From assembly GCA_016218495.1 (NCBI GenBank), contig JACRDU010000027.1, positions 1 to 40,669 of the forward strand: a stretch of 40,669 nucleotides of DNA. The letters are read 5' to 3'. Below the pieces are notes generated by a model that saw nothing but the letters and a program-made list of their open reading frames with translations, did no database searches and was not told where the DNA came from. How positions within the stretch are numbered: position 1 is the stretch's first letter; every line of letters starts with the position of its first letter. Source of the DNA: Elusimicrobiota bacterium. GTDB taxonomy: Bacteria > Elusimicrobiota > Elusimicrobia > UBA1565. A program made the translations under genes and the position numbers. Of the stretch, positions 33,846 through 40,669 are shown piece after piece.

Positions 33846-34289
33846 ATGAGGCTCCTGCTCCAGCGCGTGTCCCGCGCCCAGGTCCGCGTGGCCGGCGAAG
33901 AGCCGCGCGGCGTGGGCCGCGGCCTCGTGGCCTTCGTCGGGGTCGGGCCCAACGACGACGCCGCCGCGGCGCGGCGCCTGGCCGAGAAGACCGCCGCCCT
34001 GCGCATCTTCGAGAACGAGCAGGGCCGCTTCGACCTCTCCGTCTCGGACGTCCGGGGCGGCGTCCTGGTGGTCAGCCAGTTCACCTTGTTCGGGGACTGT
34101 TCCAAGGGCCGGCGGCCCGATTTCACCGGCGCCGGCGCGCCGGCCGCGGCCGAGCCGCTCTACCGCGCCTACGCGGAGGCGCTGGCCGCCCGCGGGCTCG
34201 AGGTCAAGACGGGCACCTTCGGCGCGCACATGGACGTTGAGCTGGTCAACGACGGCCCCGTCACGATATGGATCGACTCCGAGTCCTGA
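33846..34289 (+). CDS. dtd: D-aminoacyl-tRNA deacylase
   Basis: 147 residues, the usual length. It hydrolyses D-amino acids (and glycine mischarged on tRNA-Ala) from tRNA in the cytoplasm. Both active-site motifs are visible: SQFTLFGDCSKGRRPDF (the SQFTL motif, about 78-94) and NDGPVTIWID near the C-terminus (the NxGPVT motif). GGAG sits seven bases before the ATG. It begins the plus-strand operon; the next gene starts inside its last codons. Confidence 0.95.
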   Translation: MRLLLQRVSRAQVRVAGEEPRGVGRGLVAFVGVGPNDDAAAARRLAEKTAALRIFENEQGRFDLSVSDVRGGVLVVSQFTLFGDCSKGRRPDFTGAGAPAAAEPLYRAYAEALAARGLEVKTGTFGAHMDVELVNDGPVTIWIDSES

Positions 34290-34753
34290 CCTTGGCGGCC
34301 GCCGCCGCGCTCTGCGCGCTCCCCGTCGCCGCCCAGGTCGGCGCGGGCGCCTCGTTGGCCCCCGACGGCGGCCTCTTCGACGCGTCCAAGGGCAGCACGG
34401 AGGCCGCCCGCACCCCGCTGGCGCTGGCGCTGTCGCTGGCCTTCGACGCGACGACCTGGGCCGCCGTGGGCGTCTCCTCTCCCAGCGTCGAGGTGCCCGA
34501 GCTGCTGGCCCGCGGCTATTACCGCCTCGAGGTCCTGGAGCTGGTCCTGATGGCGAAGGCCTCGGGCAAGAGGCTCTTGGACCTGCGCACGCGCCGCACC
34601 AAGGACGGCCGGACCCTGCGCCAGCTGGCCGAGGAGTCCGGCGTCTCCTACGACGAGGTCTCCGACCAGGCCCATGTCCTCGCCGGCGCCGTCGAGCGGC
34701 GCGTCGAGGACCTGAAGACGGTCGGGCCGCTGCCGCGGACCGGAGGACCATGA
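34268..34753 (+). CDS. Small secreted protein of unknown function
   Basis: 161 residues. A signal peptide (MDRLRVLTLAAAAALCALPVAA) is followed by a Gly/Ala-rich stretch and then a helix-rich charged half (LLARGYYRLEVLELVLMAKA, then LDLRTRRTKDGRTLRQLAEE). The latter part has the look of small periplasmic proteins with a repeated helix, but I recognise no family. It overlaps dtd by 22 bases in another frame and the DUF192 gene by four (ATGA), so it is probably translated with both. Confidence 0.65.
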   Translation: MDRLRVLTLAAAAALCALPVAAQVGAGASLAPDGGLFDASKGSTEAARTPLALALSLAFDATTWAAVGVSSPSVEVPELLARGYYRLEVLELVLMAKASGKRLLDLRTRRTKDGRTLRQLAEESGVSYDEVSDQAHVLAGAVERRVEDLKTVGPLPRTGGP

Positions 34754-35265
34754 AAGGACTGCTCTGCGCCGTACTGCTGCTGTCGGGCTGCCGAGGGCCG
34801 CAGGCCCCCGATGAGGGACGCCCCGTCCCCGGCGCGGAGCTGGCCGTCCCCGTCCCCAAGGCCGCCCCCGGGCCCGTCGCGGTCCGGGTGTCGTTCCCGG
34901 ACGGCTCCTCCATCGCGGCGGAGGCGGCGGACAGCCCCGAGGAGCGCGAGCGCGGCCTGATGGACCGTCTGAAGATGGGCCCCGATGACGGGATGCTCTT
35001 CATCTTCGATGCCGAGCAGCAGCTCGGCTTCTGGATGAAGAACACCTTCGTCGACCTCGACATGGTCTGGCTGGACGCTCAGGGGAAGGTCACCGCCGTG
35101 CACGCGGACGTGCCCCGCTCGAAGCCGGGGATGCGCGACGACGAGGTGGCCACCCGCTCCGGCTGGGGCCTCTATGTCCTGGAACTGGCCGCCGGGCAGG
35201 CCCGCCGCCGCAAGGTGGTGAAGGGCTCAACGCTGGGCCTGGAGTTCTCGGAGGCCGCGCGTTGA
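34750..35265 (+). CDS. DUF192-family lipoprotein
   Basis: 171 residues. Lipobox LSGC gives a lipidated cysteine at 14, then a Pro/Ala-rich linker to about residue 45 and a DUF192 domain: ERERGLMDRLKMGPDDGMLF, FIFDAEQQLGFWMKNTFVDL, DMVWLDAQGKVTAVH. DUF192 proteins are small beta-barrel proteins of unsettled function, usually secreted. Its ATG overlaps the upstream stop (ATGA) and its end overlaps the M20 peptidase start (TTGA). Confidence 0.88.
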   Translation: MKGLLCAVLLLSGCRGPQAPDEGRPVPGAELAVPVPKAAPGPVAVRVSFPDGSSIAAEAADSPEERERGLMDRLKMGPDDGMLFIFDAEQQLGFWMKNTFVDLDMVWLDAQGKVTAVHADVPRSKPGMRDDEVATRSGWGLYVLELAAGQARRRKVVKGSTLGLEFSEAAR

Positions 35266-36632
35266 GCCTCCTCCTCGCCCTGCTGCTGGCCGCGCCGGCC
35301 CACGCCGCCAAGCTCTCCCCCGCCGGGGAGGACGCCGCCGCCCTGCTCAAGGCGCTGGTCCGCGTGGACACCTCCAACCCGCCCGGCTCCGAGCGCGGGG
35401 CCTGCGCCGTCCTGGCGGCCTACCTCAAGGCGGGCGGCGTCCCCTATGAGCTGCTGGAGTCGACCCCCGGCCGGACCAACCTCGTGGCCCGGCTCAAGGG
35501 CGACGGCTCGCGCAGGCCGCTGCTGCTGCTCTCCCACCTCGATACGGTCGGCGCCGAGACCGGCCGCTGGAGCTTCTCCCCTTGGGCCGGCGACGAGAAG
35601 GACGGCTACGTCCGGGGCCGCGGGGCCATCGACGACAAGTCGATGGCGGCCGTCTTCGCCGTCGTCGTGCGCCGCCTGGCCGCCTCCGGCGCGCGCCTCA
35701 AGCGCGACGTCGTCTTCGCGGCCACGGCCGACGAGGAGTCGGGCGGGCGCTGGGGCGTGCGCTGGCTCCTCGAGAAGCGCCCGGAGCTGCTCGACGCCGA
35801 GCTGGGCTTCAACGAGGGCGGGACCACCTTCACGCGCGGCGGGCGGGTGCGCCTGCTGGCCGTCCAGGTCCAGGAGAAGGAGTACCTGGACCTGGCCTTG
35901 GTCGCCCGCTCCTCCGGCGGCCACGCCTCCGTCCCCGACCCCGACAACGCGGTGATGCGCTTGGCCCGGGCCCTGGTGCGCCTCGACGAGTGGCGCCCCG
36001 CCCACCGCCTCTCCCCGGTGACCAAGGCCTATTTCCACGGGCTGCGCGGCCTGGAGACCCCCGAGCTCTCGTCGGCCTTCGACGACCTGCTCGCCGAGGA
36101 CGAGGAGCGCGTCGAGCGCGGGGCCGAGGCCCTGCGTGAGAACCCCTACTACAACGCCATGGTCACCGACTCCTTGTCGCCCACCCTGCTCAGCGCCGGG
36201 GTCCGGGAGAACGTCCTGCCCTCCGAGGCCCGGGCGAACCTCAATGCGCGGCTGCTCCCCGACACCGACCCTCGGGCCTTCCTCGAGGAGCTGCGCTCCG
36301 CCGTCGAGGACTCCGGCGTCAGCGTGGAGCCCCTGTCGGCCTCCGACGGACCGGCCCCGGCGGCGGCGCCCTTGGAGGGCCCGGTCTGGGACGCGGTGCG
36401 CAAGGCCGTCTCGGCGGAGAGCCCGGGGGCGGCCGTGGTGCCGTCCTTGTCTGTGGGCTCCACCGACGCCGGCGTCCTGCGCAGGCGCGGGGTGGCGGTC
36501 TACGGCCTGGAGTTCCCGCTGGCCCCCGACGACCAGGCCCGCATCCACGGCCACGACGAGATGATGCCCCTGTCGGGGCTGGACTACGGCGCGCGGGTGG
36601 TCGAGCGCATCGTCGCGGACCTCTCCCGGTGA
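35262..36632 (+). CDS. Exported M20-family metallopeptidase
   Basis: 456 residues with a short signal peptide (MSLLLALLLAAPAHA). Co-catalytic metal site: H92 and D94 in LLLSHLDTV, D124 in RGAIDDKSMAA, the E158/E159 pair in TADEESGG, E in FNEGGTTF, and the late His in ARIHGHDEMM. A dimerisation insert (about 190-340) separates the two halves of the catalytic domain. It probably hydrolyses small peptides or acyl-amino acids in the periplasm, upstream of peptide uptake. The start is TTG at 35262, overlapping the DUF192 stop (TTGA). Confidence 0.9.
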   Translation: MSLLLALLLAAPAHAAKLSPAGEDAAALLKALVRVDTSNPPGSERGACAVLAAYLKAGGVPYELLESTPGRTNLVARLKGDGSRRPLLLLSHLDTVGAETGRWSFSPWAGDEKDGYVRGRGAIDDKSMAAVFAVVVRRLAASGARLKRDVVFAATADEESGGRWGVRWLLEKRPELLDAELGFNEGGTTFTRGGRVRLLAVQVQEKEYLDLALVARSSGGHASVPDPDNAVMRLARALVRLDEWRPAHRLSPVTKAYFHGLRGLETPELSSAFDDLLAEDEERVERGAEALRENPYYNAMVTDSLSPTLLSAGVRENVLPSEARANLNARLLPDTDPRAFLEELRSAVEDSGVSVEPLSASDGPAPAAAPLEGPVWDAVRKAVSAESPGAAVVPSLSVGSTDAGVLRRRGVAVYGLEFPLAPDDQARIHGHDEMMPLSGLDYGARVVERIVADLSR

Positions 36633-38146
36633 CCCCGCGCGCCGCCCGGGCCGCCGCCTTCCTCTCGGGCGCCTGCGTCCTGGTGCTGGAGCTGGTCGGC
36701 TCGCGCCTGCTGTCCCCGGTGTTCGGTTCCTCCCTCTATGTCTGGTCCTCCGTCATCACCGTGACCTTGGCGGCGCTGGCGGCCGGCGCCTGGGCCGGCG
36801 GCCTGCTCGCCGACGGCCGGGACTCCCAGCGTTGGCCGGCGCGCCTCTTCGCCGCGGCGGGCCTTTGGCTGGCCGCCGCCCCGTTCGCGCGCAAGGCGGT
36901 GCTGGGCGCGGCCGCCGGCCTGGGCCTCAAGGCCGGCTCCTTGCTGGCGGCCCTGGTCCTCCTGGGCCTGCCCTTGGGGGCCCTGGGCGCGGTGGCTCCC
37001 CTGTGCGTGCGCCTGTGCGCCGCCAGCCTCGCCGGCGTCGGGCGCGCGGCGGGTTCGGTGTCCGCCCTGGGGACCTTCGGCAGCGTCTTGGGCGCCCTGG
37101 CCGCGGGATTCTGGCTGCTGCCCGCCTTGTCCGCCGCCCTCCTCCTCGAGGCCGTGGCGGGCGTCCTCTTCGCGGCGGCGGCCTTGCTCTCCTGGGGCGC
37201 CCGCGGCGCGGCCGGGGCGGCGGGGGCCGCCGCGCTCTGCGCCCTCCTGTCCTACGCCGTCCCCCCCAACGGCTCGCGCCGTGCCAAGGTGCTGGCCGCC
37301 GAGGACTCCCTCTACGGGGCGGTGCGCGTCGTCGACCGCCTGGACTGGGGCCGGCGCGTGCTCTACATCGACGGCGTGGCCAATACCGTGGCCAGCCTGC
37401 CCGGCCTGCACAACACCTCGGAGTACATGCTGGCCTTCGAGGCGGCGGCCGCCTCCGCCGCCGGCCGCGGCGCGCGGCGCGCCCTCCTGGTCGGCCTGGG
37501 CGGCGGGGCCCTGGTGAAGCGCCTGGCCACCTATAACATCGCCACCGACGTGGCGGAGCTCGACCCCGCCATCCTGCGCCTGGCGCGGGACTGGTTCGAT
37601 TTCAAGCCGACGGGAGAGGTGTGGCTGGAGGACGGACGGCGCGTGCTGGAGCGGCCCGGGGCGGACTACGACCTGGTCTACCTCGACGCCTTCGCCGGGG
37701 ACCAGACCCCGGAGCAGGTCTTCTCCCTGGAGGCGTTCCAGGCGGCAAGACGGCGCCTCAAGCCCGGCGGGATGCTGGTCTTCAACCTCATCGGCCGGGC
37801 CTCGGGGCCGGAAGCCGGCTTCGCCCGCGCGGCGCTGCGCACGCTCCGCGAGGTCTTCCCCGAAGTCCGGATGCTGGTGCCGAACCTGGGCCTCCCCCCG
37901 GACGCCGAGGTGGTGAACCTGGTCTTCTACGCCTCCGACGCCCCCTTCGCCCCCGACCCGGCCGGATTCTCCCAGCGCCCGGAGCTGGTGGCCTGGTGGA
38001 AGACGGCCTCGTCGCAGTGGGTGGACCCGGGCGGCGGCGGGGCGCTGGTCACCGACGACTTCAACCCGGTCGCCATGCTCTCCGCTCCCGGCATGGCGGA
38101 GATGCGGGCGATGATGCTCTCCCACGGGGAGGGCGTGGACCTGTGA
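36629..38146 (+). CDS. Membrane-anchored spermidine-synthase-like methyltransferase-fold protein
   Basis: 505 residues. About seven hydrophobic segments cover residues 5-215 (SGACVLVLELVGSRLLSPVF is typical of this fused family). Residues about 220-480 form a spermidine-synthase-like Rossmann domain: ALLVGLGGGALVKRL (nucleotide/SAM loop), DVAELDPAILRLARDWF and DLVYLDAFAGDQTPEQV. These membrane-fused homologues are common, and whether they make polyamines is unproven; the usual catalytic Asp region reads LDAFAGD. The start is GTG overlapping the M20 stop (GTGA); the end overlaps the next gene (GTGA). Confidence 0.85.
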   Translation: MTPRAARAAAFLSGACVLVLELVGSRLLSPVFGSSLYVWSSVITVTLAALAAGAWAGGLLADGRDSQRWPARLFAAAGLWLAAAPFARKAVLGAAAGLGLKAGSLLAALVLLGLPLGALGAVAPLCVRLCAASLAGVGRAAGSVSALGTFGSVLGALAAGFWLLPALSAALLLEAVAGVLFAAAALLSWGARGAAGAAGAAALCALLSYAVPPNGSRRAKVLAAEDSLYGAVRVVDRLDWGRRVLYIDGVANTVASLPGLHNTSEYMLAFEAAAASAAGRGARRALLVGLGGGALVKRLATYNIATDVAELDPAILRLARDWFDFKPTGEVWLEDGRRVLERPGADYDLVYLDAFAGDQTPEQVFSLEAFQAARRRLKPGGMLVFNLIGRASGPEAGFARAALRTLREVFPEVRMLVPNLGLPPDAEVVNLVFYASDAPFAPDPAGFSQRPELVAWWKTASSQWVDPGGGGALVTDDFNPVAMLSAPGMAEMRAMMLSHGEGVDL

Positions 38147-38991
38147 GCGCGGCGGCGGCCCTGGCAGTGGGGCTGGCCACGGGGACGGTCTTCTCGACGA
38201 CGGGATTCTCCGAGCCGGAGAGCGCGCTGTGGGACCCGGGGGCGAAGGCCTTCTACGTCTCGAACATCGCGGGCCGTCCCGACGGCAAGGACGGCAAGGG
38301 CTGGCTGACTCGCCTCGACGAGCTGGGGCGCATCTCCAATCCCTCCTGGGTGTCGGGCTTGAACGCCCCGAAGGGGCTGGCGCTCTCCAGAGGCCGTCTC
38401 TATGCGGCCGACATCGACCTGGTGGCCGTCATAGACCCGGACGCCGGGAAGGTCATCACCCGCATCCCTGTCCCCGGAGCGGTCTTCCTCAACGACGTCG
38501 CGGCGGCTCCGGACGGCTCGCTCTTCGTCTCGGACTCGGTGGGCGGGGCCATCTACCGCATCTCCCCCGACGGCAAGGCGCAGGAATGGGCGAAGGGCGA
38601 CTGGCTGGAGAATCCGAACGGCCTCTCTGTCAGGGGCGGCCGCCTCTATGTGGCCCCCTGGGGCCTCAAGGTCGTTCCCGGGCGGCTGTACTGGCTGGAT
38701 ATCAGGACGAAGAAGCGCTACGACGTCTCCCCCTCCCCCCTGGGCCGTCTGGACGGGCTGGAGCCGGCCTCGGGCGGGGGCTGGCTGGTCACCGACGCGG
38801 AGAAGGGGCGGCTCTACCGGGTGGACTCGGACGGCTCAGCGACCGTCCTCAAGGAAGGCTTGAAGGGCCCGGCCGACCTGGGCTACGACGCGAAGCGGCG
38901 CTGGATCGTGGTCCCGCTGCTGGGCGAGGACCTGGTGGAAGGCTACGACCAGACCAAGCTGCCGGTCCCGCCGCCCGGCCGCCCCTTCTGA
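38143..38991 (+). CDS. SMP-30/gluconolactonase-like beta-propeller protein
   Basis: 282 residues from GTG 38143. A hydrophobic N-terminus may be a signal peptide, then propeller blades: ALWDPGAKAFYVSN, GLALSRGRLYAADID, DVAAAPDGSLFVSDS, GGWLVTDAEKGRLYRV. The metal triad of SMP-30 lactonases (E, N, D) could be the Glu in SEPES, the Asn in FLNDV and the Asp in GRLDGLE. The substrate is unknown; sugar-lactone hydrolysis is the family's usual activity. Last gene of the plus-strand operon, one base from the convergent gene, with no terminator between. Confidence 0.78.
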   Translation: MSAAAALAVGLATGTVFSTTGFSEPESALWDPGAKAFYVSNIAGRPDGKDGKGWLTRLDELGRISNPSWVSGLNAPKGLALSRGRLYAADIDLVAVIDPDAGKVITRIPVPGAVFLNDVAAAPDGSLFVSDSVGGAIYRISPDGKAQEWAKGDWLENPNGLSVRGGRLYVAPWGLKVVPGRLYWLDIRTKKRYDVSPSPLGRLDGLEPASGGGWLVTDAEKGRLYRVDSDGSATVLKEGLKGPADLGYDAKRRWIVVPLLGEDLVEGYDQTKLPVPPPGRPF

Positions 38992-38992
38992 G

Positions 38993-39493
38993 CTACTTCT
39001 TCTCGGGCGGGGGCTCGCTCATGTACATGGGCCGGTCCTCGGTGTCCGGCGTCATGTCGTAGTCGGGCAGCTCCTCGCGCGGCGCGGGGCGCCTGCGGAC
39101 GTTCTTCCTCGGCGGGGCGGCTTCCAGGTGCAGCCTGACGAGCTTGGCTCCCAGCGCCTCGAAGTCGACGGCGTCGCCGCGGCGCAGCTGGTCGAGGTGC
39201 AGGGGCCGCTCGTCGGGCATGAAGGTGAGCACGGCCGCATCAGGCACGGCGAGGGCCATGTCCTCCTCGTCCTCCAGGGCGATGACGAGCTTCCTGGCCT
39301 TGGCGTCGACGGAGGCTACGCGTCCGCGGGCCCGGCGCTTGACGGCCTCGGGCTTGAGGGCGGGCTCGTCGAGCTCGATGGGCGGGGCGTCCTCGTCGAT
39401 GAGGACGCGCCCTTCGACGAACGGCGAGGCGGGCAGGGGCTGGGGGTCGCGGGCGTGGGCGGAGACGGCCAACAGCAGGAACAGGGCGGTCAT
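38993..39493 (-). CDS. Small secreted protein with an OB-like domain
   Basis: 166 residues. Signal peptide MTALFLLLAVSAHA. The middle part (about 55-125: RGRVASVDAKARKLVIAL, LTFMPDERPLHLDQLRRGD, AVDFEALGAKLVRLHLE) has the strand pattern of DUF5666-like small barrels (G-x-V-x-x-V-D, then L-x-x-L-x-x-G-D-x-V). The C-terminal 40 residues are charged and proline-rich with a MYMSEPPPEKK tail. A weak TTGACG / TAACCT pair (39528-39523 and 39505-39500, 17 apart) lies upstream. Function unknown. Confidence 0.6.
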   Translation of the reverse strand: MTALFLLLAVSAHARDPQPLPASPFVEGRVLIDEDAPPIELDEPALKPEAVKRRARGRVASVDAKARKLVIALEDEEDMALAVPDAAVLTFMPDERPLHLDQLRRGDAVDFEALGAKLVRLHLEAAPPRKNVRRRPAPREELPDYDMTPDTEDRPMYMSEPPPEKK

Positions 39494-39543
39494 GGGTTTA
39501 GGTTAAGCCCGCAAGGTGCGCCCGTCAAGGGCGGGTATTCCGC

Positions 39544-39822
39544 TCAGCGGGACCAGGGCCAGATGCCGTGGGGGCACCCGCACTTCGGGCAGGGGACGTT
39601 CGAGCAGTCTATGGTGGCGACGAAGCACTGGACGAGGACGAAGGCGGCGGGCAGCCAGGGCAGGACCAGCCAATAGTAAGGCGCCCCCAGCAAGGGCACG
39701 GCGCCGCCGGCGGCGAACAGGACAGCGGCGATGGATAAGAAGGTCCCGGGGCTCTCCTGTCCCCCCATCCCGGAGAGGAGGTGGTTGGCGGCGAAGCGTT
39801 CCCCGCAGGCGCGGCATTTCAT
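39544..39822 (-). CDS. Small zinc-ribbon membrane protein
   Basis: 92 residues. A CxxC pair at the N-terminus (MKCRACGERF, C3/C6) and CPKCGC near the C-terminus could together bind one zinc; between them are two hydrophobic segments (FLSIAAVLFAAGGAVPLL and WLVLPWLPAAFVLVQCF). Not assignable to a named family. Its ATG overlaps the parE stop by four bases (ATGA), so it is translated with the toxin. Confidence 0.65.
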   Translation of the reverse strand: MKCRACGERFAANHLLSGMGGQESPGTFLSIAAVLFAAGGAVPLLGAPYYWLVLPWLPAAFVLVQCFVATIDCSNVPCPKCGCPHGIWPWSR

Positions 39823-40160
39823 GTGAATCGTGTCCGTCCGGATATCGGCGGGGCGTCCAAAGCCTGTTTCGGGAGCTTGCGGCGGCCGTGGAAGACCGCC
39901 GTGATTTCGACGGCTTTGTCGGCCAAGCGATAGATGACCCGATAGTCCCCCACGATGACCTCCCTCGGCGGGGAATCGAGGTCTGCCAGTTCAGGCACGG
40001 TACGCCCGGATTCCGGGAAGAGGGACAGTCGTCCGACCTTGGCGAGCAGGCGGCGCGCGAAAGCCAATGCCCGTTCCGGGGAATCTAGGGCGATGCGCGC
40101 GGCGATGTCATCGAGGTTGTGCTCCGCCTCTGCCGACCAGCGGACCGCACGCCGGCTCAC
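39819..40160 (-). CDS. ParE/RelE-superfamily toxin
   Basis: 113 residues: AVRWSAEAEHNLDDIAARIA (N-terminal helices), LFPESGRTVPELADLD, REVIVGDYRVIYRLADKAVE and ITAVFHGRRKLP, which is the ParE-type arrangement of two helices and a sheet. ParE toxins act on gyrase and RelE toxins on ribosomes; the target cannot be told from the sequence. The start is GTG overlapping the antitoxin stop (GTGA). Downstream it overlaps the zinc-ribbon gene. Confidence 0.88.
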   Translation of the reverse strand: MSRRAVRWSAEAEHNLDDIAARIALDSPERALAFARRLLAKVGRLSLFPESGRTVPELADLDSPPREVIVGDYRVIYRLADKAVEITAVFHGRRKLPKQALDAPPISGRTRFT

Positions 40161-40435
40161 GCGCGGAGCCGTCCCAAGATGGACTGTGCGACGGCCGCAT
40201 GCGGGCGCGAGCGGCCGGCGTCGAGGTCGGCGACCCCCCGCCGATGGGCGGCGCGCAGTCCGGCGGCGTACTCCAAGCGCTCGAAGGTCTCGAGGTCCAT
40301 GAGGACGGCCACCGAACGGCCTCTCTGGGTCAACAGGATCGGCTCGTGCCGGTCGCGCAGCTGCTTGAGGACTCGAGCGCTGTCTTTGCGGAAGTCCGAG
40401 ATCGGCTTAACGCCGTCTTGCGGGTGGATATCCAT
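40157..40435 (-). CDS. Phd/YefM-type antitoxin
   Basis: 92 residues starting MDIHPQDGVKPISDFRKDSA. The Phd/YefM fold is clear: VLKQLRDRHEPILLTQRGRS and VAVLMDLETFERLEYAAGLR, then a C-terminal tail expected to bind the toxin. The ATG at 40435 is preferred over one 29 codons upstream because GAAGG lies eight bases before it and because the predicted promoter falls inside the longer version. The pair Phd-ParE likely represses its own promoter. Confidence 0.88.
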   Translation of the reverse strand: MDIHPQDGVKPISDFRKDSARVLKQLRDRHEPILLTQRGRSVAVLMDLETFERLEYAAGLRAAHRRGVADLDAGRSRPHAAVAQSILGRLRA

Positions 40436-40450
40436 TGGAGTACCTTCAGT

Positions 40451-40500
40451 TGTACTGTCTAATGTACTCTTAGGATACCCTTCCATCCCCATCCCGTCAA
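40451..40500 (-). promoter_or_regulatory. Predicted promoter and operator of the Phd/ParE pair
   Basis: Minus strand: TTGACG (40500-40495), 17 bases, then TATCCT (40477-40472). Just downstream, between the -10 and the gene, two copies of TGTACT on the plus strand (40451-40456 and 40463-40468, 12-base period) look like an operator for the antitoxin. Confidence 0.6.
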
Positions 40501-40510
40501 GGGGCGCGCA

Positions 40511-40640
40511 CTCCAAGTTCACACACTGTGCGAAGTAGGCCCCCGACGGATTGCTCAGGCCCCGCGGGGGCCCTCGCGGGCTCGGGGCTACCCGCCCCGA
40601 GCGGGAGGCTTGAACGCCTCACGTCAGCACCTCGAACCGT
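40511..40640 (-). repeat. Right copy of structured terminal element
   Basis: Read on the minus strand: ACGGTTC (40640-40634), GACGTG (40625-40620), TTCAA (40614-40610), a hairpin with 8-bp arms (40602-40595 and 40587-40580), a GGCCCC/GGGGCC hairpin (40572-40558), TCCGTCGGGGG (40550-40540) and GAACTTGGAG (40520-40511). This is the same order and nearly the same spacing as the left copy at 15-140, in inverted orientation. A further small hairpin lies at 40605-40620. Confidence 0.6.
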
Positions 40641-40669
40641 CCAGGACTGGGGAAGTCCATGGCGATGAG
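40619..40669 (-). CDS. Possible C-terminus of a gene entering from the right
   Basis: The last 16 codons before a TGA at 40621-40619 read LIAMDFPSPGRFEVLT. The frame is open to the window edge. Its stop lies inside the structured element, as the 3' end of a transposase or similar gene would. Too short to identify. Confidence 0.25.
   Translation of the reverse strand, partial: LIAMDFPSPGRFEVLT

Overview
The window is a high-GC bacterial segment that I estimate by eye at about 70% G+C, except for a visibly more AT-rich stretch at about 200-2640. No rRNA, tRNA, CRISPR array or complete insertion sequence was recognised. The lineage is inferred. A LamG/fibronectin-III protein with a FlgD-like C-terminal domain is coupled to a PorV/UPF0164-type outer-membrane protein. 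There are also a fused transaldolase/glucose-6-phosphate isomerase, HNH nucleases of a multi-copy type and many secreted small proteins. Together these fit Elusimicrobiota best, but another deep-branching, double-membraned, high-GC phylum cannot be excluded.

Layout, left to right. 1-2640 is an accessory island: a structured repeat, a VapBC toxin-antitoxin pair bracketed by 28-base direct repeats, a broken M23-peptidase-like gene and a secreted beta-propeller protein. 2650-10850 (minus strand) is a housekeeping cluster: Mrp-type Fe-S carrier ATPase, aquaporin, leucyl aminopeptidase, GTP cyclohydrolase I, transaldolase/glucose-6-phosphate isomerase, a stand-alone RnfD-like membrane protein and a response regulator. 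10895-16370 (minus) is a three-gene operon: large modular surface protein, PorV-like protein, and an unrecognised protein with a possible restriction-endonuclease-like core. 16420-33734 (minus) carries two peptide/nickel-type (Dpp/Opp) ABC transporters with two binding proteins, four permease subunits and four ATPases. They are preceded by a one-domain Lrp/AsnC-type ligand-binding protein and followed by an acyl-CoA ligase and a CCA-adding enzyme. A plus-strand block (23361-25783: secreted unknown, HNH endonuclease, decayed HNH paralogue) interrupts this transporter region. 33846-38991 (plus) is an operon of D-aminoacyl-tRNA deacylase, a secreted unknown, a DUF192 lipoprotein, an M20 peptidase, a membrane spermidine-synthase-like protein and an SMP-30-like propeller. 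38993-40435 (minus) holds a small secreted protein, a zinc-ribbon membrane protein and a Phd/ParE toxin-antitoxin pair.

Most neighbouring genes overlap by exactly four bases (ATGA, GTGA, TTGA and apparently CTGA), so long translationally coupled operons are the rule. Two genes appear to start at CTG, one of them behind a perfect AGGAGG. The transporters, leucyl aminopeptidase, M20 peptidase and amino-acid-sensing RAM protein suggest an organism that imports and degrades peptides.

The most unusual non-coding signal is a 126-130-base structured element present at both window ends in opposite orientation, with matching block spacing. Its end motif recurs next to VapBC. It may be the end of an undescribed mobile element or a family of structured repeats.
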